Below, one piece after another: positions 7,014 through 12,574 of a stretch of DNA of 12,574 nt; the first letter of the stretch is position 1, and every line of letters starts with the position of its first letter. A program made the translations under genes and the position numbers. The DNA lies in contig JAEWWD010000321.1 of NCBI GenBank assembly GCA_023396535.1, positions 1-12,574 on the forward strand. Direction: 5' to 3'. The DNA comes from Bacillota bacterium. GTDB taxonomy: Bacteria > Bacillota > Clostridia > Christensenellales > CAG-138. The notes beneath the pieces were generated by a model, which saw only the letters and a list, made by a program, of their open reading frames with translations, made no database searches and was not told the origin of the DNA.

Positions 7014-7139
7014 GAATAGCGGCGGTCATTGTCAATCTGTCCGAAGTACTTTCGTAACCGCAATACTAATTACCTCATTATTTCATTTAGAAAGTTATAC
7101 ACGTTTCACAGCATCCGAAATGGGGAGGGCGTTCCTTTC

Positions 7140-8021
7140 ATGAGCCTGACAACATTCCTTCAGCATTGCCTGACGGGCATTTCGCTTGGCGGCGCGTATG
7201 CCCTTATCGCCATCGGTTATACGATGGTGTATGGCATATTGCGGCTGATCAATTTCGCACATGGCGAAATTTTTATGATCGCGGGGTATTTCATGATATT
7301 CTGCATGGCGAGCATGCCCTGGGCGATCGCCATCCCCGTCGTCATTATCGCTACGGTCGTGCTGGGCGTGGCCATTGAGCGTGTGGCTTATAAGCCGCTG
7401 CGCAGGGCGCCGCGCATGTCCATCATGATCTCCGCCATCGGCGTTTCCTACCTGCTGCAGAATCTGGCGACATACCTGTTCACCGCCATTCCGCGCGGGT
7501 ATCCGGAAATTCCGTTCTTAAAGCGCATATTCCAGCTTGGCGACGTTTCCGCGAGTCTCGTTACGTTCCTGACGCCGGTACTCACCATACTGCTCGTCAT
7601 CGCGCTGATGCTGATGATCAACCGCACCAAAGTGGGTATGGCGATGCGCGCGGTCAGCAAGGATTTCGAAACCTCGCAGCTCATGGGCATCAAAATCAAC
7701 ACCGTCATCAGCATTACGTTCATCATAGGTTCCACGCTTGCCGCTGTGGGCTCCATACTGTATTTTACGGACCGTATGTCCGTTACGCCGTTCTCGGGCA
7801 CCCTGCCCGGCCTCAAATGCTTTGTGGCGGCCGTGTTCGGCGGCATAGGCAGCATTCCCGGCGCGGTGGTGGGCGGACTGCTCATCGGTATATCCGAGAC
7901 GATGCTCGTCGCATTGGGGTATTCCACATTCAGCGACGCGTTTACGTTCCTGCTGCTTATTATCATGCTGCTTTGCAGGCCGACCGGCCTCTTCGGCGAG
8001 AAAAGTACGGATAAGGTGTGA
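7140..8021 (+). CDS. livH: Branched-chain amino acid ABC transporter permease LivH
   Basis: LivH is one of the two membrane subunits that form the transport channel with LivM. It has 293 residues and is strongly hydrophobic, with about eight membrane segments. The family marker MVYGILRLINFAHGEIFMIAGY lies at 29-50. The cytoplasmic loop GMAMRAVSKDFETSQLMGI (166-184) is the ATPase-contact (EAA-like) region. The C-terminus has FGGIGSIPGAVVGGLLIG (233-250) and ends RPTGLFG...KV. ATG 7140 was chosen because family homology begins there and GGGGAGG (7122-7128) lies 11 nt upstream; this spacing is a little long. The same frame is open back to a TTG at 7029, but that extension looks unlike the family. 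The gene lies 176 bp after livJ and 5 bp before the preferred livM start. Confidence 0.93.
   Translation: MSLTTFLQHCLTGISLGGAYALIAIGYTMVYGILRLINFAHGEIFMIAGYFMIFCMASMPWAIAIPVVIIATVVLGVAIERVAYKPLRRAPRMSIMISAIGVSYLLQNLATYLFTAIPRGYPEIPFLKRIFQLGDVSASLVTFLTPVLTILLVIALMLMINRTKVGMAMRAVSKDFETSQLMGIKINTVISITFIIGSTLAAVGSILYFTDRMSVTPFSGTLPGLKCFVAAVFGGIGSIPGAVVGGLLIGISETMLVALGYSTFSDAFTFLLLIIMLLCRPTGLFGEKSTDKV
8013..8018 (+). promoter_or_regulatory. Ribosome binding site favouring the ATG start of livM
   Basis: AAGGTG lies at the end of livH, 8 nt before ATG 8027. GTG 8018 overlaps both this site and the livH stop (GTGA), so it is the less likely start. Confidence 0.5.
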
Positions 8022-8026
8022 AGCAT

Positions 8027-9181
8027 ATGAAGAAATCGACAAAACGCATCTGTTCCCTCGCGGTGATGGCCGTCGCACTGCTGGCGCTTTACCTGTTGCA
8101 GGCGCATAAGAACGAGTACGGCATGCTCATCTCCATATTGCAAAAGAGCGCCATACTCTCCATCGTCGCCGTGTCCATGAATCTGCTCAACGGCTTTACC
8201 GGTCTGTTCTCCTTGGGGCAGGCGGGCTTCATGTCCATCGGCGCGTATATTACGGCCATATTGATGATACCGGTCAAAAATCTGGACGGCGTGTATTATG
8301 TCAACGGGGTCAGCCCCGGTATCCGCGCGTTGAAGGTAGCGCTTGAAGCAGCCCCCGCGTGGCTGCAGTCGGTGTATCCCTTCGTTGCGCTCATAGCTGG
8401 CGGGCTGGCGGCCGCGATATTTGCGGCGCTCATAGGCATACCTGTGCTCAGGCTGAAAAGCGATTACCTCGCCATCGCGACGCTGGGCTTTTCCGAGATC
8501 ATACGCGCCGTGGTATCCAGCCCCCAGATGGATCACGTGACCAACGGCTCGTATGGCCTCAACAAAATACCGAATTTTCCGGAGATGTTCGGCGGGCTTA
8601 TCCCTTCGCTTGTCACCCCCTTCCTGATAGCGGCGGTGTGTATTACGCTCATCGTGCTGCTAATTTCGAGCTCCTACGGCCGCGCTTTCAAGGCGATTCG
8701 CGAGGATGAGATCGCGGCGGAGGCTATGGGGGTCAATTTGTTCAAGCACAAGGAAATGTCCTTCGTTATCAGCTCGTTCTTTACCGCCATTGCGGGCGGG
8801 CTGTTGGCCATGTTCATGCGCTCCATAGAGGCGAAGACATTCTCCATACAGCTTACCTACGATATACTCCTCATCATCGTTATCGGCGGTATCGGCAGCG
8901 TAACGGGCAGCGTGCTCGGTGCGTTTCTTGTGACCGCCAGCAAGGAGTGGTGGCTGCGCTTCTTCGACCAGCCGCTCGTCATCGGCGGGTGGGAAGTGCC
9001 GCTGTTCCGCACCGGCTTCCGCATGGTTATATTCTCCATACTGCTCATGGTGGTGGTGTTGTTCTACCGCCGCGGCATCATGGGCACCACAGAGTTCTCG
9101 TGGGAGGGAGTGCGGAATATTCCGGGATGGTTTAAACGAAAATTCAGGCGAAAGAGCGCCGCGGGAGGTGACGCCAAATGA
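8027..9181 (+). CDS. livM: Branched-chain amino acid ABC transporter permease LivM
   Basis: LivM is the second channel subunit and partner of LivH. From ATG 8027 it has 384 residues; the GTG at 8018, overlapping the livH stop, would add three. The family motif MNLLNGFTGLFSLGQAGFMSIGAY covers about 51-74. RLKSDYLAIATLGFSEIIR (142-160) follows. The ATPase-contact loop YGRAFKAIREDEIAAEAMGVN (217-237) and VIGGIGSVTGSVLGAF are also as expected. Between helices, residues 84-120 form a long extracytoplasmic loop. The C-terminus is a basic tail (WFKRKFRRKS) on the cytoplasmic side. The last codons overlap livG in an ATGA junction, which indicates coupled translation. Confidence 0.95.
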   Translation: MKKSTKRICSLAVMAVALLALYLLQAHKNEYGMLISILQKSAILSIVAVSMNLLNGFTGLFSLGQAGFMSIGAYITAILMIPVKNLDGVYYVNGVSPGIRALKVALEAAPAWLQSVYPFVALIAGGLAAAIFAALIGIPVLRLKSDYLAIATLGFSEIIRAVVSSPQMDHVTNGSYGLNKIPNFPEMFGGLIPSLVTPFLIAAVCITLIVLLISSSYGRAFKAIREDEIAAEAMGVNLFKHKEMSFVISSFFTAIAGGLLAMFMRSIEAKTFSIQLTYDILLIIVIGGIGSVTGSVLGAFLVTASKEWWLRFFDQPLVIGGWEVPLFRTGFRMVIFSILLMVVVLFYRRGIMGTTEFSWEGVRNIPGWFKRKFRRKSAAGGDAK

Positions 9182-10017
9182 GTGAGCACGTACTGGAGCT
9201 CCGGGACGTCACCATGCAGTTTGGCGGCGTCGTTGCGGTGGACAGTCTGTCCCTCGTGGTGAACGAAGGGGAAATCATCGCGCTCATAGGCCCCAACGGC
9301 GCGGGCAAGACGACTGCGTTCAACGTGGTCACCGGCGTATACGCGCCCACCAACGGCGAGGTGCGCTTCCACGATACAGTCACTGTCAGCAATTTCCCGC
9401 GCGGGAAAATGAAGAAGCTGTACGCCAGCGGCAATCGCGGCAAATACACCGTCGCGGTAAGTAAAACGCCGGACAGTATCACAAAGCTCGGCATTGCGCG
9501 CACGTTCCAGAACATCCGTCTGTTTAAGAACCTGACGGTGCTTGAGAACGTGCTCATCGCCAAGCACATGAATATGAAGGCCGGCCTGCTTTCCGCCGTG
9601 TTCCGGATCAACCGCAAGGAAGAGCAGGAGATGCGCGAGCAGTCGCTCAAACTTCTTGAGATCGTAGGCCTGCAGGACGCGAAAAATGAGATCGCGGGGT
9701 CTCTTCCTTACGGCAAACAGCGGCATCTGGAAATTGCCCGCGCGCTCGCGACGGAGCCCACCCTGCTGCTGCTCGACGAGCCTGCCGCCGGTATGAACCC
9801 GCAGGAGACGGACGAGCTGACCGCGTTTATACGTAAAATCAAGGATGATTTCCATCTTACAGTGTTTATGATCGAGCACCATATGAACCTCGTTATGGAG
9901 ATTTCCGATCGCATTTATGTCATCGATTTCGGCAAGCTGATCGCGCAGGGCACGCCTGCCGAGGTACAGGATAATCCCGACGTCATTGCCGCGTATTTGG
10001 GGGTGGAGGAAGAATGA
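9178..10017 (+). CDS. livG: Branched-chain amino acid ABC transporter ATPase LivG, with a ~20-residue insertion
   Basis: LivG is one of two cytoplasmic ATPases that power the LivH/LivM channel. It has 279 residues. Motifs are Walker A GPNGAGKTT (38-46), the Q-loop region ARTFQNIRLF (107-116), a LivG-type signature SLPYGKQRHLEIARAL (175-190), Walker B LLLLDEP (196-202) and the H-loop histidine in MIEHH (about 234). Usual LivG proteins have about 255 residues. The extra length lies between the first beta-strands and the Q-loop, roughly residues 70-98, a Lys/Gly-rich segment ending before SITKLGIARTF. The start is ATG in an ATGA overlap with livM and is preceded by GGGAGGTG. The stop overlaps livF in the same way. 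Confidence 0.95.
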   Translation: MSEHVLELRDVTMQFGGVVAVDSLSLVVNEGEIIALIGPNGAGKTTAFNVVTGVYAPTNGEVRFHDTVTVSNFPRGKMKKLYASGNRGKYTVAVSKTPDSITKLGIARTFQNIRLFKNLTVLENVLIAKHMNMKAGLLSAVFRINRKEEQEMREQSLKLLEIVGLQDAKNEIAGSLPYGKQRHLEIARALATEPTLLLLDEPAAGMNPQETDELTAFIRKIKDDFHLTVFMIEHHMNLVMEISDRIYVIDFGKLIAQGTPAEVQDNPDVIAAYLGVEEE

Positions 10018-10739
10018 GCCTGCTTGTTGTCAAAGACCTCAAGGTATCCTACGGCGGCATAGAGGCGCTCAAGGGTATTTCGTTCCAGGTGGAGGAAGGC
10101 GAAATCGTCACGCTCATCGGCGCGAACGGCGCGGGCAAATCCACCACGCTGCGCACTATCGCGGGGCTGGTGCCCGCGGTGAGCGGCAGCATAGAATATA
10201 TGGGGCAGCCCATACTCGGCGTGGATACGCAAAAAATCGTGGAGCGCGGCATCGTCATGGTGCCCGAAGGCCGCCGCGTATTCCCCAACCTGACGGTGCT
10301 TGAAAACCTCAGGATTGGCGCGTATCTGAGGAGCGACGAGGATGGCATACAGAAGGATATCGACTATGTCTATTCGCTGTTTCCGCGCCTGAAGGAGCGG
10401 CATTGGCAAATGGCGGGAACGCTTTCCGGCGGCGAACAGCAGATGCTTGCGGTCGGCCGCGCTCTGATGGCGAAGCCCAAGCTCATCATGATGGATGAGC
10501 CGTCGCTGGGCCTTGCGCCCCTCGTGGTCAAGAGTATATTCGAAATCATTGGTCGCATCAATGAAGCGGGCGTCACGGTGCTGCTCATCGAACAGAACGC
10601 CAACGCCGCGCTGCGCATTGCAAACCGCGGATATGTGCTGCAGACGGGCCACGTTACCCTGACGGGTACCGGCGCACAGCTGCTCAACGATGAAAACGTC
10701 AAACAGGCGTATCTGGGCAAAAGCGGCAAAAAAGCATAG
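10014..10739 (+). CDS. livF: Branched-chain amino acid ABC transporter ATPase LivF
   Basis: LivF is the second ATPase and heterodimer partner of LivG. It has 241 residues, a normal length. Motifs are Walker A GANGAGKST (36-44), PEGRRVFPNLTVLENL (84-99), a canonical signature LSGGEQQ (137-143), and Walker B KLIMMDEPSLGLAP (156-169). VLLIEQNANAAL (189-200) has Gln-Asn where other ABC ATPases carry the H-loop histidine, as is usual for LivF. The ATG overlaps the livG stop (ATGA). It is the last gene of the operon. No T-run terminator follows on this strand; the multi-hairpin element begins 20 bp after the stop and may stabilise or end the transcript. Confidence 0.96.
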   Translation: MSLLVVKDLKVSYGGIEALKGISFQVEEGEIVTLIGANGAGKSTTLRTIAGLVPAVSGSIEYMGQPILGVDTQKIVERGIVMVPEGRRVFPNLTVLENLRIGAYLRSDEDGIQKDIDYVYSLFPRLKERHWQMAGTLSGGEQQMLAVGRALMAKPKLIMMDEPSLGLAPLVVKSIFEIIGRINEAGVTVLLIEQNANAALRIANRGYVLQTGHVTLTGTGAQLLNDENVKQAYLGKSGKKA

Positions 10740-10759
10740 CCTTAGCGCTTACGGCTCAC

Positions 10760-10974
10760 ACTAATACCCCGGCCAGTTGCCGGGTTGAACTGGAAAAAAG
10801 GTTTGGGGCTCTGCCCCCAATCCCCCGCTAAGGGCCGTTACGGCCCTTAGGATCCCATCGCAAACGCCCAAGGGCGTTTGTGGGAAGGGCTTCCAAAGGG
10901 ATGTATCCCTTTGGTGGGGTGCAGGGGTGAAGCCCCTGCATAAACAGTTCAATCCAGTTTGCCGGGGTATTCGT
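10760..10974. repeat. Multi-hairpin element with terminal inverted repeats (MITE-like or structured intergenic repeat)
   Basis: The ends are inverted copies: ACTAATACCCCGGC (10760-10773) matches the complement of 10961-10974 with one mismatch. A second inner pair is TTGAACTG (10785-10792) and CAGTTCAA (10945-10952). Six hairpins lie in series: 10768-10784 (CCCGGC/GCCGGG), 10803-10820 (TTGGGG/CCCCAA), 10828-10850 (10 bp, CTAAGGGCCG/CGGCCCTTAG), 10861-10880 (CAAACGCCC/GGGCGTTTG, with outer TCCCA/TGGGA), 10893-10914 (10 bp, CCAAAGGGAT/ATCCCTTTGG), and 10920-10940 (TGCAGGGG/CCCCTGCA). The stems differ in sequence but all pair almost perfectly. On the minus strand the hairpin at 10803-10820 is followed by a run of six T (10799-10794). 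I see no obvious target duplication and no believable gene inside. The element ends 5 bp before the gpr ribosome binding site. Confidence 0.8.
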
Positions 10975-10978
10975 ATGT

Positions 10979-10985
10979 GAGGGAG
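10979..10985 (+). promoter_or_regulatory. Ribosome binding site fixing the gpr start
   Basis: GAGGGAG lies 8 nt before ATG 10994. An in-frame GTG at 10988 is only 2 nt away, too close to be used. Confidence 0.7.
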
Positions 10986-10993
10986 CGGTGAAT

Positions 10994-11986
10994 ATGGGTT
11001 TCAGCAGGGATAAACTGCGTCAGGCGATGGATGTGTTGAAGGAGCATCCGGGATGGTCAAAACCGGGGAATATCTATACGGACCTCGCGCGCGAGGCGCG
11101 GGAAATCAACCCGGATATTGCCGGCGTAACGGAGCAGGAGGAGAATATCGAGGACGCGTCCATATCGCGCATCGAGGTGCAGACTGTGGACGCGGCGCAA
11201 AAGCTGGGCAAGCCTATGGGCAGGTATGTGACGATCGAAGCCCCCTCGCTTGCGCAGCGTGATACGGCGGTGTTCAAAAAGGTGGCGGAAACGCTCTCGG
11301 AAGAGCTTGCGCGTCTGTTGCCGGAGGGCGGCGTGGAGATGGGCATACTTGTGGTAGGGCTGGGAAACCGTTTCATCACGCCGGACGCGCTGGGCCCGCG
11401 CGTAGTGGAAAAGACATTTGTGACCCGGCATATCACGCAGCATCTGCCGGATATCATAGGCGAACCCATGCGGCCTGTGGCGGCCATCGCGCCGGGCGTG
11501 CTGGGCACCACGGGCGTGGAAACGCTGGAAATGCTGCGCGGGCTGGTAGAGCGCGTGAAGCCCGCTGCGGTGATCGCCGTAGACGCGCTGGCCTCCCGCC
11601 GCGCGGGGCGCATCAGCACGACAATACAGCTGACGGATACGGGCATACAGCCCGGTTCGGGCGTAGGAAACGACGGAAGGCTGGGGCTGACGCAGGAAAG
11701 CCTGGGCGTACCCGTTATCGCCATCGGCGTGCCGACCGTCGTGCTGGCATCTACCATTTCGCAGGACACCATCAGCATGATCGCCGATAAGACCGGCCTG
11801 CACGCGGATGAAGAGAAACTGCGCAGGCTGGCCGAAAAGGTCATCAGTGAGCATTTCGGGCCTATGATTGTAACGCCGAAAGAGATCGATACCATCGTAT
11901 CGGATATGGCGGGCATACTATCCGACGCGGTCAATCTTGCGCTGCACCGCCCCTATTTCGAGCAGGTCAAAGAATTGCTGGCATAG
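10994..11986 (+). CDS. gpr: Germination protease GPR (spore endopeptidase)
   Basis: GPR is an aspartic-type endopeptidase stored in the spore as a zymogen. At germination it cuts the small acid-soluble proteins that coat spore DNA. The product has 330 residues from ATG 10994, somewhat shorter than the Bacillus enzyme (about 368 as I recall). The propeptide-cleavage region is recognisable as NIYTDLAREA (26-35). The active-site aspartates reported for Bacillus enzymes correspond to Asp131 in NRFITPDALGP and Asp197 in VIAVDALASR. Other conserved blocks are FVTRHI, APGVLGTTGVET, TTIQLTDTGIQPGSGVGN, LGVPVIAIGVPTVV and MIVTPKEIDTIV. The stretch between PTVV and the C-terminal MIVTPKEID block is shorter than in Bacillus, which accounts for the smaller size. 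Expression should be forespore-specific (SigmaG/SigmaF in Bacillus), but I found no such promoter between the hairpin element and the gene. spoIIP follows 68 bp later, as in Bacillus. Confidence 0.96.
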   Translation: MGFSRDKLRQAMDVLKEHPGWSKPGNIYTDLAREAREINPDIAGVTEQEENIEDASISRIEVQTVDAAQKLGKPMGRYVTIEAPSLAQRDTAVFKKVAETLSEELARLLPEGGVEMGILVVGLGNRFITPDALGPRVVEKTFVTRHITQHLPDIIGEPMRPVAAIAPGVLGTTGVETLEMLRGLVERVKPAAVIAVDALASRRAGRISTTIQLTDTGIQPGSGVGNDGRLGLTQESLGVPVIAIGVPTVVLASTISQDTISMIADKTGLHADEEKLRRLAEKVISEHFGPMIVTPKEIDTIVSDMAGILSDAVNLALHRPYFEQVKELLA

Positions 11987-12019
11987 CGCGCACTGGTGGA
12001 AGAGGTTTGTCCTGTCTGG

Positions 12020-12048
12020 TCATAGAGGGCAATATTTCCGCATACCTT
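12020..12048 (+). promoter_or_regulatory. Candidate SigmaE promoter of spoIIP
   Basis: TCATAGA (12020-12026) resembles the SigmaE -35 (KMATATT), and CATACCTT (12041-12048) matches the -10 (CATAMANT) at all but one position. They are separated by 14 bp. Known SigmaE control of spoIIP in Bacillus fits. The predicted transcription start would fall almost on the ATG at 12055. Confidence 0.5.
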
Positions 12049-12054
12049 TACTAC

Positions 12055-12574
12055 ATGGACAGGATATGGACAAAGCGCGGTTCAGGAAGCAATAAGTTAC
12101 GGAAGCGGCGCGCCCCGGGGAGACGATCCCTGAGCGCGCTGCATGTGCGTCTTATCGCCGCAGGCGTTCTGCTTGTAAGCATGCTTTCTCTGGCTCTTTT
12201 AACGACCGGTCCAGCCAGCGAACGGCTGCTGCTGATAGCGATGCCCGTGGTATATGCCGCGCCCCGCCCCACGCCCGCCCCATCCGTTCCGCCCATGACA
12301 ATCGCCCGGGTGGATGTGGACGAGGGCGTCGGGGAGGCCATGCGCATAGAGGTGCTTTCCCCGAAAGCTCCACCCTCCGTGGAACTGGGCGGTTCCGAGC
12401 CGCGTATACTGATCTACCACACGCATTATACCGAGGCGTATACGCAGACGGAAGATCATAAATACGTCGAAAGCGGAGAATGGCGCACATACGATGAAAG
12501 CGCCAGCGTTGTCGCCGTGGGCGAATTGTTGGCGCAGATATTGCGCGACAAATACGGCTGCAACGTCATACATG
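12055..12574 (+). CDS. spoIIP: Stage II sporulation protein P (SpoIIP), 3' end cut by the window
   Basis: SpoIIP is a membrane-anchored peptidoglycan amidase/endopeptidase. With SpoIID and SpoIIM it thins the septum and drives engulfment of the forespore. The first 173 codons are present. A very basic N-terminus (about 1-32) is followed by one membrane helix (about 33-50), then a Pro/Ala-rich extracytoplasmic linker (about 65-115). The catalytic domain opens with PRILIYHTHYTEAY (116-129), whose histidines at 122 and 124 and glutamate at 127 lie in the family's zinc/catalytic block. It continues with WRTYDESASVVAVGELLAQIL and DKYGCNVIH. The region between helix and catalytic domain is much shorter than in B. 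subtilis. ATG 12055 was chosen because the basic stretch starts there, but it has no ribosome binding site. The frame is open further upstream to a TTG at 12007. The gene follows gpr by 68 bp with no terminator between. Confidence 0.92.
   Translation, partial: MDRIWTKRGSGSNKLRKRRAPGRRSLSALHVRLIAAGVLLVSMLSLALLTTGPASERLLLIAMPVVYAAPRPTPAPSVPPMTIARVDVDEGVGEAMRIEVLSPKAPPSVELGGSEPRILIYHTHYTEAYTQTEDHKYVESGEWRTYDESASVVAVGELLAQILRDKYGCNVIH

Noticed and set aside
7029..7139. Longer LivH starting at TTG 7029
   Set aside because: The extra 37 residues are polar, Asn/Arg-rich and unlike LivH N-termini. ATG 7140 matches the family start and has an upstream GGGGAGG.
7448..8536. 362-residue minus-strand open frame opposite livH/livM
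   Set aside because: It spans two well-supported permease genes and shows no recognisable domain or start signal.
10761..10952. Minus-strand 63-residue open frame inside the hairpin element
   Set aside because: Its codons are dictated by the palindromes, and it has no ribosome binding site or family resemblance. Such frames in repeats are usually spurious.
10760..10974. CRISPR array reading of the serial palindromes
   Set aside because: The units differ in sequence and spacing, there are no identical direct repeats with uniform spacers, and no cas genes are present.

Overview
The window comes from a GC-rich, endospore-forming member of the Firmicutes, most likely a Clostridia-type anaerobe. 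This rests on three sporulation genes (spoIVA, gpr and the start of spoIIP), strong AGGAGG-type ribosome binding sites, and a Mrp/Nbp35-type Fe-S ATPase. I cannot name the genus. AUA isoleucine codons are unusually common for such a GC-rich genome.

Layout, left to right. (1) The 3' part of an ADP-ribosylglycohydrolase gene (+) ends in a strong intrinsic terminator. (2) A convergent intergenic region (989-1308) is packed with stem-loops. (3) mrp lies on the minus strand, followed by about 450 bp without a gene. (4) Two small membrane-protein genes follow on the plus strand: a CmpB-like protein with an unclear start and a YdcF/DUF218 protein. (5) spoIVA has the same length as the Bacillus subtilis protein and keeps its ATPase residues at the same positions. 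(6) A complete branched-chain amino acid ABC transporter cassette, livJ-livH-livM-livG-livF, has a near-consensus vegetative promoter, a perfect 8-bp dyad just after the -10, and a partial terminator between livJ and livH. (7) A compact element of about 215 bp, with terminal inverted repeats and six consecutive hairpins, sits between livF and gpr. (8) gpr is followed by the beginning of spoIIP, which has its own SigmaE-like promoter and runs off the right edge.

How the genes work together. The liv genes form one transporter. LivJ is the lipid-anchored binding protein, LivH and LivM the two permeases, and LivG and LivF the two ATPases. The translational overlaps livM/livG and livG/livF, and the tight livH/livM junction, show an operon. 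SpoIVA builds the basement layer of the spore coat. GPR degrades small acid-soluble proteins at germination. SpoIIP cleaves septal and engulfment peptidoglycan. The gpr-spoIIP order is the one found in Bacillus.

The most unusual feature is the multi-hairpin element at 10760-10974. It has non-identical but near-perfect palindromes in series inside paired ends, contains no believable gene, and ends 5 bp before the gpr ribosome binding site. I saw no defence system, CRISPR array, tRNA, rRNA or transposase gene.
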